A stretch of 61,032 bases of DNA. Origin: Pseudomonas folii. Lineage in GTDB: Bacteria > Pseudomonadota > Gammaproteobacteria > Pseudomonadales > Pseudomonadaceae. The stretch covers positions 1 to 61,032 of the forward strand of contig NZ_JACONW010000015.1 of assembly GCF_014357575.1 (NCBI RefSeq), given 5' to 3'. Of the stretch, positions 28,769-37,641 are shown one piece after another. The notes beneath the pieces are model-generated. The model was not told the origin of the DNA and made no database searches. It saw only the letters and a list, made by a program, of their open reading frames with translations. How positions within the stretch are numbered: position 1 is the first letter of the stretch; each line of letters opens with the position of its first letter. A program made the position numbers and the translations under genes.

Positions 28769-30119
28769 TTTTATTTACCTGATCAATTTCCATTGAAACA
28801 GCCAGATCAATCAGGCCAAGCAGTTTCGGAGTAGGGGCTACTACAAGATGTAATGAGTCATAACGACGGTCATGGGGCAAAATTTCTTCACCTTCACGGG
28901 ACGCGATGCCCAGAGATATAAAATAGTCGCCAGCCGCGAGGCGAGCGATGAATTTGAGACTGCCGCGCGCGAATGTGCCAGCGCCACCTACGCTCTGCAT
29001 ACCCTCGCACTCAAGCATGAAGGAGTTGGTGCCATAAACGGTCACCCCTTCTTTTGTCTTGATGGTAAAGCCCAGAATTGGATTGACAATCAGGCGGTTA
29101 AAACGCACTGCAACATTGAGCACCACTTCCTCCCCAGATTCGACGCTATTGGGGAACGCCTTTCCTCCAGCGGCGAAGTGGTAGTCGAGCAACGTAGCGC
29201 CGCCGTCCCCCCAGCGGTACTCATGGGGGTTGTATCCGATGCGGGTATGGAACATTTCTGACCCAAAATCCAGCAGCTCATCAGCAGCTGGTTCCTGAAC
29301 ATTGGCAGGCAATTGGGCTGTATCCGGGGCGGCAGATTCTTCAGGCCGCTTTTCACGGCCGAACAGAATATCGAGATAACGGTTAACAACAGGCCGGGAG
29401 CTGCCGATCATCTCGACACGACTGCGCTCCAGCAAGATCGCTCGGTTGCAATGAGTCACGACTTGTTCACTGGCATGTGTCACCAGCAAAATACTGGTTC
29501 CATTTTCTTTCAGTTGGCGTAGCCGTTCGAAGCATTTGGCTTGAAACCGGGCATCGCCTACCGATAAGGCCTCATCGACAATGAGGATATCGGGGTCTAC
29601 TTGTGCCTGTACTGCAAACGCTAACCGAACGGCCATACCACTGGAATACAATTTGACGGGTTGATCGATAAACTCACCTATATCGGCGAATCCTGCGATG
29701 GCGTCGAACCGATCGTCAATTTCGTCTTTGCTCAATCCCAGCACCGCGCCATTCAGGTAGACATTCTCTCGGCCGGAGAACTCAGGATTGAAGCCTGAAC
29801 CCAGTTCGAGCAGGGCGGCGATACGGCCTTGGGTTTCGATTTGCCCTGACGTAGGCATCAGTGTGCCGCAAATAATTTGCAGCAACGTCGATTTGCCTGA
29901 ACCATTGCGTCCGACAATCCCGACGGTCTCGCCTTTTTTGACACTGAAGCTGACGTTGTTGAGTGCCCAGAACTCCTTCCCATAGGTGGATATCCTGTCG
30001 CCCACAAGGCGCTGTAGCCGAGGGACAAATGACTGTTTCAGACGGTCCGAGGGCTTCTCGTAAGTGTAAAAACACTTGGAGACGTCCTGCACGCTGATTG
30101 CAATTTCATCAGAGGACAT
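28761..30119 (-). CDS. wzt: ABC transporter ATP-binding protein Wzt with C-terminal carbohydrate-binding extension
   Basis: The protein has 452 residues. Residues 1 to about 250 form an ABC ATPase with Walker A GRNGSGKST (70-78), signature YSSGMAVRLAF and Walker B ILIVDEALSVGD. About 150 C-terminal residues form an immunoglobulin-like domain, with GVTVYGTNSFMLE, of the kind that recognises the modified non-reducing end of the O-polysaccharide in Wzt of O8/O9a-type systems. The ATG at 30119 begins MSSDEIAISVQDVSKCF, preceded by AAGGGA. It overlaps the wzm stop by 11 bases. Presence of the long C-terminal domain predicts that export needs a terminal chain modification, fitting the next gene. 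Confidence 0.92.
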   Translation of the reverse strand: MSSDEIAISVQDVSKCFYTYEKPSDRLKQSFVPRLQRLVGDRISTYGKEFWALNNVSFSVKKGETVGIVGRNGSGKSTLLQIICGTLMPTSGQIETQGRIAALLELGSGFNPEFSGRENVYLNGAVLGLSKDEIDDRFDAIAGFADIGEFIDQPVKLYSSGMAVRLAFAVQAQVDPDILIVDEALSVGDARFQAKCFERLRQLKENGTSILLVTHASEQVVTHCNRAILLERSRVEMIGSSRPVVNRYLDILFGREKRPEESAAPDTAQLPANVQEPAADELLDFGSEMFHTRIGYNPHEYRWGDGGATLLDYHFAAGGKAFPNSVESGEEVVLNVAVRFNRLIVNPILGFTIKTKEGVTVYGTNSFMLECEGMQSVGGAGTFARGSLKFIARLAAGDYFISLGIASREGEEILPHDRRYDSLHLVVAPTPKLLGLIDLAVSMEIDQVNKNV

Positions 30120-30936
30120 CAGCAAATCCCTTACGAGTTTTTTGGAAAAGCCAGAAGCCTGATGTCGCAATCAGTACCCCTACGATCATGGCAATCCCGA
30201 GGTGATCCCACTGAGGCATATTCCCCATAAGCAACACGCTGCGGCTTTCCTCAATAATGTATGTCAGTGGATTGAGTTGTATCCAGGGACGGTAGATTTC
30301 CGGCAACGCTGCCGTGGGGTAAAGAACGGGAGAAAGGAACATCAAGACCGTGGTAAGCACACCAATTATCTGACCTACGTCACGGAGGTAGACACCCAGC
30401 GACGCAAGTAGCCAACTGATCCCCAGGGTTCCCAAAATCATCGGCACCATTATCAACGGGAAAAAAATCGCCGACCAATACAGCGTGTGGGTAAGAAGCA
30501 ATTGCGCGAGTAGCAGTACAATCAGGCTTATGATCCCGTGAAAAATCGCCGAGCCGAGCGAGATAGCAGGGAGGATTTCTACCGGAAAAAGAACCTTCTT
30601 AACGTAGTTCGCGTTGGACATGATTAATGATGGGGCTCTGTTTGCGCACTCGGCGAAAATCCCGTGGACGATCATTCCGACGAATAACTGAATCGCGAAA
30701 CCACCTTTCCCCAAGTCCTGCCCCACCCACCTTGCTTTGAAAATTTCAGAAAAAACAAAAGTGTAAACCGCCAGCATCAGGACCGGATTGAAAAATGACC
30801 ACGCAAGACCCATGACCGAACCGCGATAACGGCCGATCACTTCTCTTTTGGTCATCTGAACAATTAATTGTTTATTGTGCCAAAGGCTGCGGACCATGCT
30901 CAGAGGGCCAGCAGAAGGTGCCAAATGCGGATTCAC
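30109..30936 (-). CDS. wzm: ABC-2 type permease Wzm (O-polysaccharide export)
   Basis: The 275-residue inner-membrane protein has six membrane segments and a cytoplasmic N-terminus (LWHNKQLIVQMTKREVIGRYRGSVMGLAW), the usual amphipathic entry helix of polysaccharide ABC-2 permeases. With Wzt it forms the channel that moves undecaprenyl-linked O-chain to the periplasm. The GTG start overlaps the rmlC stop as GTGA. Confidence 0.93.
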   Translation of the reverse strand: MNPHLAPSAGPLSMVRSLWHNKQLIVQMTKREVIGRYRGSVMGLAWSFFNPVLMLAVYTFVFSEIFKARWVGQDLGKGGFAIQLFVGMIVHGIFAECANRAPSLIMSNANYVKKVLFPVEILPAISLGSAIFHGIISLIVLLLAQLLLTHTLYWSAIFFPLIMVPMILGTLGISWLLASLGVYLRDVGQIIGVLTTVLMFLSPVLYPTAALPEIYRPWIQLNPLTYIIEESRSVLLMGNMPQWDHLGIAMIVGVLIATSGFWLFQKTRKGFADVL

Positions 30937-31481
30937 TGATCGAATACCTCCGCGTCACTCAGCAAACTGGCCAGTTGGTCCTTGGACGATAACGTCGGCA
31001 GCCCGTCAAGCTGCCAGTCGATACCCAATTCCGGATCATTCCAAGCCAGGCTTCGCTCAAACTGTGGGGCATAATAATCGGTCGTCTTGTATAAGAATTC
31101 GGCTTTTTCGGACAACACCAGAAAACCGTGTGCAAACCCCTCTGGTACCCAAAGCTGGTGTCGATTGGCCGCGCTGAGCTTCGCCGCGACCCATTTGCCA
31201 AAGGTAGGTGATTTTTTTCTGAGGTCTACAGCGACATCAAGGACTTCACCTTGGGAAACCCGAACGAGTTTCCCCTGCGGCTGCTTGATCTGGTAATGCA
31301 GTCCTCGCAGCACCCCACGCATTGAGCTCGAGTGGTTGTCCTGGACGAAGTTGATTGGTCGTCCCACCGCTTCTTCAAATACTTTCTGATTGAAGCTTTC
31401 GTAGAAGAACCCTCGGTCATCGCCAAAAATCTTTGGTTCGAAGAGAATGACTTCAGGTATCGCAAGAGGTGTCGCATTCAT
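30933..31481 (-). CDS. rfbC: dTDP-4-dehydrorhamnose 3,5-epimerase
   Basis: This is a cupin epimerase of 182 residues that converts dTDP-4-keto-6-deoxyglucose to dTDP-4-keto-L-rhamnose. Key parts are DDRGFFYESFN, the catalytic histidine in RGLHYQIKQPQGKLVRV and the VPEGFAHGFLVLS segment. The ATG at 31481 gives the standard N-terminus (MNATPLAIPEVILFEPKIFGDDRG); GGAGA lies upstream. It is separated from rfbB/rfbA by 17 kb and sits at the head of the wzm-wzt operon. The reductase RmlD is not in the window and would have to be supplied from another locus. Confidence 0.95.
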   Translation of the reverse strand: MNATPLAIPEVILFEPKIFGDDRGFFYESFNQKVFEEAVGRPINFVQDNHSSSMRGVLRGLHYQIKQPQGKLVRVSQGEVLDVAVDLRKKSPTFGKWVAAKLSAANRHQLWVPEGFAHGFLVLSEKAEFLYKTTDYYAPQFERSLAWNDPELGIDWQLDGLPTLSSKDQLASLLSDAEVFDQ

Positions 31482-32156
31482 TAACGCATTGTCTCCACGA
31501 AAAAATTCAGAGTGGTTGGCGCGAATCCACGCGGTAGGGAGCACAGGGGTGACAGACGATTTTTCAGATTATTCGTCAAAGGCTGCAGCTCGACGCTTCG
31601 CTATGGTCGCGGTGTCAAGGCTTATCGCCCATGCCCTGGTTGTTGGCAGGTACGTCATGTTCAATGGGTTCCCTGTCGATGGTTTTGACGGAGCACCGCA
31701 GTTGGTTTGTGACGAGTAAGCCTGGCTGGGTATCGCGTTCATTCAGGACTCTTGTTATTCAATTACGACCAGCACCAGGTATTGGGAGCGGCGAGAGCTG
31801 ACAAGCAGCGCGCTGGAGGAGCATTTCGACCACCGAAAAATTAGCGGCCAACCTTATCACAAAAGGTGGATTTCGGTCGTTTTGAAATACCTGATAAAGC
31901 TTGGATAGGGATGCCTGCAGGGGATGTTTCGAAAGCGTGGCATATGCTGGCGAGGCCTAAGAAGTGGTGAATTTGATCGAATTCCGGTGAATGAGCCATG
32001 TATGCCCGCGGCACGGCGTCACCTTGGTTAAGGCGTTTAAGGGCATGGGGCCGAGGTGTCGCCATGAGCTCTTTCGCCCCGTCACCCTTTCGATCATGGA
32101 GAGGCCACGTGTAAACGCTACTTCGTCGCCATATGCGCTAGATAGCAGGAGCTCAT
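31482..32156. other. 675-base gap between rfbC and a glycosyltransferase gene
   Basis: No gene can be supported on either strand. Open frames of 70-93 codons exist but have no recognisable composition. The promoter of the rfbC-wzm-wzt operon should lie in its left part. The size and patchy composition suggest deleted or decayed sequence. Confidence 0.4.
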
Positions 32157-33083
32157 TCATTTGATTGGCGCACCTATGATCGCGGTGATGATGCACAGTA
32201 TTCTGAACAGGCATCGGTCGCGTAGACGTCGTCGGCATTGACTTGGGCCCAGCCCCAGTGCCATCAAATCAATACGATTGAGCGCTCGCCAATGGGGTCT
32301 GGTCGACGATTCTTTTTGGTCGTTAACCAGTGCTTCAATCAGCTTTACCTGCCCAAACCACCAGCCGTTACGAATCATCCGATACCGCACGAACAGCGCC
32401 TGTACCCCTACGTTCGCACCCACCTGGTTATCTTGATGTTGCCGGTAGTCCATCCCGGGGGCGGGGTCGATGTACCAGCGATATCCGTTGCTACGCGCAA
32501 ATGCATAGATGTACCAGTCATGTAGCGTAACGTTTTGTAGTGCGTCCCACTGGCGACGAATTTGGCTCTGCAAGTGGAGAACGAATGCCTTTTGCATGAC
32601 GTAGGTGCAACCAGGCCCTGCTGCTTCAAAGTAGTGATCCCAACGGACTTGCGGCTGCGCTTTATCGAGAAGCTGCCTATTGCCGTCCGGCCAAAAAGCG
32701 GTGACGTTGCCTGAATAACAATTCACCGGGTATGTGGACAGATAATAAGCCGCGCGCAAAAGTTTATCGGGATGCCACCGATCATCCTGATCTGCAAGTG
32801 CTACGAAGTCGAAATCTTCTATGTCAACAGTACGAAGGAGATGAAAGAAATTCCGGCTTGCTCCACCCCTTCCTTCAGCCGGTGGTAGCAATGAGGCATT
32901 CGCATGAGCTGCTGCATAGTCGGCACACCAAGCCTGTGTAGCATCCGATGAGGCATCGACGCTGATGAAGATATGGACCTTGACGCCCGTTTGGGCCTGA
33001 ATGCTGGCAATCTGCTCCTCGATCCACTGCATGCCGTTATACGCTGCGAGCAGCACTGCTATCTTAATTTGGGGGGCTGGCAT
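32157..33083 (-). CDS. Family 2 glycosyltransferase (rhamnosyltransferase-like)
   Basis: The 308-residue cytoplasmic GT-A protein has VLLAAYNGMQWIEEQIASIQAQ at the N-terminus, ISVDASSD, and ALADQDDRWHPDKL containing the metal-binding acidic motif (about residues 95-108). A late HQDNQVGANVG segment is shared with rhamnosyltransferase-type GT2s. GAGGCAAG precedes the ATG. Next to it lies another GT2 of the same subtype, which suggests the two act in sequence on the O-repeat. The acceptor and sugar cannot be assigned. Confidence 0.87.
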   Translation of the reverse strand: MPAPQIKIAVLLAAYNGMQWIEEQIASIQAQTGVKVHIFISVDASSDATQAWCADYAAAHANASLLPPAEGRGGASRNFFHLLRTVDIEDFDFVALADQDDRWHPDKLLRAAYYLSTYPVNCYSGNVTAFWPDGNRQLLDKAQPQVRWDHYFEAAGPGCTYVMQKAFVLHLQSQIRRQWDALQNVTLHDWYIYAFARSNGYRWYIDPAPGMDYRQHQDNQVGANVGVQALFVRYRMIRNGWWFGQVKLIEALVNDQKESSTRPHWRALNRIDLMALGLGPSQCRRRLRDRCLFRILCIITAIIGAPIK

Positions 33084-33126
33084 CTTGCCTCTGCGTCGAA
33101 ATAAAGATGAGAATTCAATCGCTCTG

Positions 33127-34110
33127 TCAGAGCTGATTCAGTGCTACCGCAACGTAAAGACTAATGGTCCCCGCTAGCGTCTGCCTGTAAAGACGCGCCT
33201 TTTTAACCAGGAACAGTCTCGTCCAGAGATTACTTTTCCGCAGTTGCTCGAAATAGCCCAGAAGCAGGCGATTGTGAGGTGTCAGTTCGGATGTGTATTC
33301 TCTCAGGATAAGCAGGTTTTTTTCATTCCAGTATTTGGACATGCCACCTAGCATGTCGCGTACACGGCGGATACGATTTTGGATGCCGGTGTTTGCACCA
33401 ATTATATTGGCGCCGTGCTGACGGTAAAGCAGGGTCGGTTCCTGATCGAAAACTATGAGCCCGCCGCAGCCACTCACGATTAAGTAGGCGAGCCAGTCAT
33501 GGGCGATAACGGTGGCTTGTAAATCTGTTCGTGCCAGTAGTTTTCGGGCCGACTCGTTGATTAACATTGTGTTTGCGCCAGCAAGGCTTTGCACCAACGC
33601 ATTGCTAAAGCTTGGGGGCTTAATGAACGAAGGGCTTACGCTCGTCAAATTTCCTTCTGAGTCGATGTGCTGTGTTCTAGAGCAGTACAAAGAAGGAGCG
33701 TTCTGCTCATTATTTGCCAGCGCAGCCAGGCTTCTTTCCAGCTTGTCTGGCAGCCAGATATCGTCTTGATCGCTGAAGGCGTAGTAGTCGCAATTGATCG
33801 TTTTATTGCGAATCAAAGACATGAAGTTCTGCGCAAAACCCTCTTTAGGGCCATTGAAAACGAACATGTTCTCGCCCAGCAGCGCCTGGTAGTCCTGCAG
33901 AATTTTGCCCGTACCATCTGTAGAGCCGTCATCCGACACGAACAATTGCCAATGCTCATAGCTTTGGGCAATAAAAGATTCAATTTGCCCCTTCAAGTAA
34001 GTTTCACCGTTGTAGGTGCAGAGCAATATGCCAACCATTGGAGGCTTCAGTAGATCGGATGGCGCGGTGCGATGATCTTTTATTGAGTGAGGAGGTGACT
34101 GATCTACCAT
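33127..34110 (-). CDS. Family 2 glycosyltransferase
   Basis: From the ATG at 34110 the protein has 327 residues; a TTG nine bases upstream is an alternative start. The GT2 fold shows VGILLCTYNGETYLKGQIESF, FVSDDGSTDGT and AFSDQDDIWLPDKL (DxD region). RQHGANIIGAN towards the C-terminus matches the neighbouring GT2. The gene is spaced 43 bases from the downstream GT2. It probably adds a deoxyhexose (rhamnose or similar) to the O-chain. No membrane segment is obvious. Confidence 0.87.
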   Translation of the reverse strand: MVDQSPPHSIKDHRTAPSDLLKPPMVGILLCTYNGETYLKGQIESFIAQSYEHWQLFVSDDGSTDGTGKILQDYQALLGENMFVFNGPKEGFAQNFMSLIRNKTINCDYYAFSDQDDIWLPDKLERSLAALANNEQNAPSLYCSRTQHIDSEGNLTSVSPSFIKPPSFSNALVQSLAGANTMLINESARKLLARTDLQATVIAHDWLAYLIVSGCGGLIVFDQEPTLLYRQHGANIIGANTGIQNRIRRVRDMLGGMSKYWNEKNLLILREYTSELTPHNRLLLGYFEQLRKSNLWTRLFLVKKARLYRQTLAGTISLYVAVALNQL

Positions 34111-34340
34111 GGTTACCAATGCTGCCGTTATAAATGAAGGCTATTGTGGGTATCGTGTCCGTTCCAGGCAACGATGCGGTGCGCGTATAGGGGGCTTTGA
34201 CCGCTGCCGGTGGCGTTAATCCCATCAGGTGCCGACAGGTGCACTGGCAATATTATCCTTGCGATACCGACTAAGGGTGAGCTCGATCAATTTTCATCAC
34301 TTTCCTACCCCTACAGTCGCCTTTTCCTACGCGCTAGCCG

Positions 34341-35165
34341 TCACTTCTTTAACGGTTGCTTGTTCACAAGTGACCGGTTACGCCCGATACGCAGTGTCTT
34401 GGCGACAAAGTTGCGCAGTCTGTTGTCGAAGAAGCCCAGTACGCGTCGTCCTGTTTCTTCCGGTCTGCCACTGAACGAGGTGACGTGAAAATAGTCAGTG
34501 TGGTCTGGCGATTGTTTGGAAAAATAGTAGTTCGAGACGCAGCAGCGCACGTCGTCCGTGACAACCCCGCTGACTGAATGCCAGGACGCTTTGTTGGTTT
34601 CCATGACCACCATTCGGTTGCAGGCCGAGACGATGGTCTTGGGTGTTTTCACGTTCTCGTCCCACAGCTCAAAATTCCCACCGTTTTCCATCGCCCAGTC
34701 TGGGGTCACGTAGTAGAGAAGGTTGAGGCGTCGGTACAGGTCACGATCTGCGCCATGGCTGTTGTCAATGTGCGGGTTCAGAAAGCCGCCTTTGAACATC
34801 ATGGACAACCCGCCCGCGTACAGGCTCGGGTCAGGCTCGATGTGCTCGAATCGGGTCAGCTCCGCGACTTTTGAAACGACCGACGGATGCTGCATTGCGT
34901 AGGTGATTGCCGCGAGAATCGGCGGGAGCTGGGAAAGATCCGTCAGCGTCTTCTTCTGTTCGCGAAAAGTCGCGCGATCCAGAAAAGCTTCGGTATTGCG
35001 TGGGAAGGCTGCATAAATAGCTTGCACCGTCTCCTTCGGCAGAAGGTCATCAACAACAAAATGACGCGTGGGCGTGCCTTCAGGATTATCCCATTGCAGC
35101 TGAATTTGATCGCTGAGGCTGTCCAGTCGTTTGACTATGATCTCTGCTATTTCCGCAACTTCCAT
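34341..35165 (-). CDS. 2-oxoglutarate/Fe(II)-dependent oxygenase
   Basis: The protein has 274 residues from the ATG at 35165 (GGGAG five bases upstream). It is a double-stranded beta-helix oxygenase of the prolyl-4-hydroxylase-like group. PHIDNSHG supplies the HxD iron ligands, WHSVSGVVTDD the distal histidine, and the following RCC arginine is placed to bind 2-oxoglutarate. The LLYYVTPDWAMENGGNFELWDE stretch between them is typical. Its substrate is unknown. Position at the head of the glycosyltransferase run suggests oxidation or hydroxylation of an O-antigen sugar or its intermediates (inference). Confidence 0.85.
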   Translation of the reverse strand: MEVAEIAEIIVKRLDSLSDQIQLQWDNPEGTPTRHFVVDDLLPKETVQAIYAAFPRNTEAFLDRATFREQKKTLTDLSQLPPILAAITYAMQHPSVVSKVAELTRFEHIEPDPSLYAGGLSMMFKGGFLNPHIDNSHGADRDLYRRLNLLYYVTPDWAMENGGNFELWDENVKTPKTIVSACNRMVVMETNKASWHSVSGVVTDDVRCCVSNYYFSKQSPDHTDYFHVTSFSGRPEETGRRVLGFFDNRLRNFVAKTLRIGRNRSLVNKQPLKK

Positions 35166-35226
35166 CAGTACTCCCATGCGCATCATGAATTCAGGGCACT
35201 ACCCTAAGGTTCGAAGAGGTCGACAT

Positions 35227-35262
35227 CTCCGTCTCCGTCTCCGTCTCCGTCTCCGTCTCCGT
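35227..35262. repeat. Hexanucleotide microsatellite (CTCCGT)6
   Basis: Six perfect copies of CTCCGT lie between the divergent oxygenase and epimerase genes, about 60 bases upstream of the oxygenase start. Because the unit is six bases, copy-number change would not shift a reading frame but would change promoter spacing or leader length. The rest of 35166-35517 shows no supportable gene. Confidence 0.9.
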
Positions 35263-35517
35263 CAGTCGGATTAGATGGTCGTCGCGTCCACGATTCCCTC
35301 TGCGGGGCATGCCTTGAACGGTCCTTTAACTAATCACCGCGGCTTGTGCCAACGCTGTCTTTGGCGTGATGCGGCCAATGTTAACCGGCAGGCCAAACAG
35401 ATAGAAGTTTTTTACGGATACGCTGTGTATTCTGAGTACTTCACTGACAGCCAATTCCCCCCTGCGCAGGCGGGTGCTTTTGTTGTTGCAAATACTCACA
35501 CAGTCACCGGGCTTACC

Positions 35518-36474
35518 TTGAAATCTCCCGTTTACCTCATCACTGGCGCCACCGGTTTCATTGGCCGAGCTCTGTTCGATTACTTGTGTAACAAAGGCGC
35601 GGCGGTGCGCGGTACATCACGTCGCGCAGATAACGGCGCTGAAGGCTGGATACAAGTTGCCAGTATCGATCGCAACACCAACTGGTCTAGCGCGCTAACC
35701 CATTGTGACGTGGTGATTCACACCGCAGGCAGAGCGCACGTTCTGCGCGAGCAAGAAGCGAACCCGCTTGAGCAATTTCGCAAGGTCAACGTCGAAGGCA
35801 GTTTGGCCTTGGCCCGTCAGGCAATGGACGCGGGTGTTCGACGATTTGTATTCATCAGTTCCATTGGTGTTAACGGTCCTGAAACCCCACTGGGTCAGCC
35901 TTTCACTGAGCTTTCCACTCCGGACCCGCAGCAGGCTTATGCCCAGTCGAAGCTTGAAGCCGAGCTGGCATTGCGTGATCTGGTGGCAGGGCAATCCATG
36001 GAATTGGTAATAGTTCGTCCGCCGCTGGTCTACGCGGCTCATGCGCCCGGTAACTTCGCCCGCCTGTTGGGACTTGTTGGCAAGCGGTTTCCGCTGCCCC
36101 TGGGCCGCATTCGCAATGCCCGGAGCATGATAGCCCTACAAAATCTGGTGGGGTTTCTTGAGCTTTGCCTTACGCATCCGGCGGCTGCCAATGAGACGTT
36201 TGTGATCGCCGATGGGCAGGATGTTTCGACGACCCAGTTGGTTGAGTTGCTGGCGCAGGGCATGGGGCATCGCGCAAAGCTTCTTCCTGTTCCGGTCTCG
36301 GCATTGCGTAGCGGTCTTGCTTTGCTTGGCCGCAAAGGGCTGGGCCAGCAACTGTGCGGGTCGTTGCAGGTAGACGCCAGTAAGGCACGTCACTTGTTGG
36401 GGTGGCAGCCTGAGATTAGCGCGGCCGATGCATTGCGCGACAGTGCCAGGCAATGGCTGCAGTCCCGCTCCTGA
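35518..36474 (+). CDS. NAD-dependent sugar-nucleotide epimerase/dehydratase (WbpV/WbpK-like)
   Basis: The protein has about 318 residues. It is an extended SDR with ITGATGFIGRAL at residue 8, FISSIGVNG, YAQSKLEAE (YxxxK) and VIVRPPLVYA. In Pseudomonas O-antigen loci an epimerase of this kind lies immediately before wbpL and acts on UDP-HexNAc intermediates (4-epimerase or C4 reductase); the exact reaction is uncertain. The open frame runs upstream to 35275, but homology begins at KSPVYLITGATGF. A TTG at 35518 is therefore the best start, although no strong ribosome site is visible. Confidence 0.8.
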   Translation: MKSPVYLITGATGFIGRALFDYLCNKGAAVRGTSRRADNGAEGWIQVASIDRNTNWSSALTHCDVVIHTAGRAHVLREQEANPLEQFRKVNVEGSLALARQAMDAGVRRFVFISSIGVNGPETPLGQPFTELSTPDPQQAYAQSKLEAELALRDLVAGQSMELVIVRPPLVYAAHAPGNFARLLGLVGKRFPLPLGRIRNARSMIALQNLVGFLELCLTHPAAANETFVIADGQDVSTTQLVELLAQGMGHRAKLLPVPVSALRSGLALLGRKGLGQQLCGSLQVDASKARHLLGWQPEISAADALRDSARQWLQSRS

Positions 36475-36521
36475 GTGCGAACGGTATAGAATGGCCGTTT
36501 TTCGAAGGATGTAGCCGCTTG

Positions 36522-37556
36522 ATGGATTTGAGTTTCTGGTGGGTGCCTGCGATCATTTTGTTATCGGCGGGGCTTACCTGGGTATTACGGCGTTACGCAT
36601 TGGCACGTAGCCTCATGGACATTCCCAATGCGCGAAGCTCCCATAGTTTGCCTACGCCTCGGGGCGGGGGCGTCGCCATTGTCCTGAGCTTTCTATTGGC
36701 GCTGCTGGTTATGCAGATTGAAAGCCCCGGGGCCTGGCATGCGACGCTGGCCTTGGGCGGTGCCGGCCTGGCCGTTGCAATTCTGGGTTTCCTCGATGAC
36801 CACGGCCACATTGCGGCGCGCTGGCGGTTGCTTGGGCATTTCAGTGCTGCTGTCTGGGGGCTTTTCTGGTTGGGCGGCCTGCCACCGTTCAGCCTGTTCG
36901 GCGCCACGTTCGACCTCGGTTGGATAGGGCATGTCCTGACGTTGTTCTATCTGGTCTGGATGCTCAACCTTTATAACTTCATGGATGGCATCGACGGTAT
37001 CGCCAGTGTCGAGGCGATTTGCGTGTGCCTGGGCGCCTGTCTGATCTATGTGCTTTCAGGTCATGGGTCGTTGATCGCTTCACCGCTGTTGCTGGCGGCT
37101 GCGGTGGCAGGCTTTCTGTTCTGGAATTTCCCGCCCGCGCGTATTTTCATGGGCGATGCCGGTAGCGGCTTTCTCGGCGTCATCATCGGGCTGCTTTCGC
37201 TGCAAGCCGCATGGGCTGAGCCGTCCTTGTTATGGAGCTGGCTGATTTTGCTGGGCGTATTCATTGTCGATGCAACTGCAACACTCATTCGCCGACTCGT
37301 ACGCGGTGACAAGGTGTATGAGGCGCATCGCTCCCATGCTTACCAGTTTGCGTCACGTCGTTTTGGTAGGCATCTGCCGGTGACCTTGGGGGTGATGGCT
37401 ATCAACGTGCTCTGGCTGCTGCCGCTGGCCATGGCGACAGGCGTCTGGGGATTTGATGGCGCTACCCTGTTGGTCATTGCATATGTACCGTTGTTGGTAC
37501 TGGCTTTAGTGCTAGGGGCGGGGGGGCTTGAATCCAATGATGCCAACCGTCTGTAA
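36522..37556 (+). CDS. wbpL: WbpL-like polyprenyl-phosphate HexNAc-1-phosphate transferase
   Basis: The 344-residue protein has about ten membrane segments. It belongs to the MraY/WecA family and initiates O-antigen synthesis by transferring a HexNAc-1-P (GlcNAc or FucNAc) to undecaprenyl phosphate. Motifs are ARSSHSLPTPRGGG, LDDHG, NLYNFMDGIDGIA (catalytic aspartates) and RIFMGDAGSGFLG. The ATG at 36522 fits the first membrane helix; the frame extending upstream overlaps the epimerase. In P. aeruginosa WbpL primes both the ABC-exported and the Wzy-dependent O-antigens. Confidence 0.93.
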   Translation: MDLSFWWVPAIILLSAGLTWVLRRYALARSLMDIPNARSSHSLPTPRGGGVAIVLSFLLALLVMQIESPGAWHATLALGGAGLAVAILGFLDDHGHIAARWRLLGHFSAAVWGLFWLGGLPPFSLFGATFDLGWIGHVLTLFYLVWMLNLYNFMDGIDGIASVEAICVCLGACLIYVLSGHGSLIASPLLLAAAVAGFLFWNFPPARIFMGDAGSGFLGVIIGLLSLQAAWAEPSLLWSWLILLGVFIVDATATLIRRLVRGDKVYEAHRSHAYQFASRRFGRHLPVTLGVMAINVLWLLPLAMATGVWGFDGATLLVIAYVPLLVLALVLGAGGLESNDANRL

Positions 37557-37641
37557 TAAAAATGCTACAAAGGTCGTTTTCAACTAAGCGCTGTCCAACG
37601 ACAGTCCGTACAATAGCGTATGGATTTGGTGTGGTTGAGGG

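Noticed and set aside
31841..32238. Small minus-strand frames in the rfbC upstream gap as transposase remnants
   Set aside because: No DDE or HUH motif, no terminal inverted repeats and no target duplications are visible.
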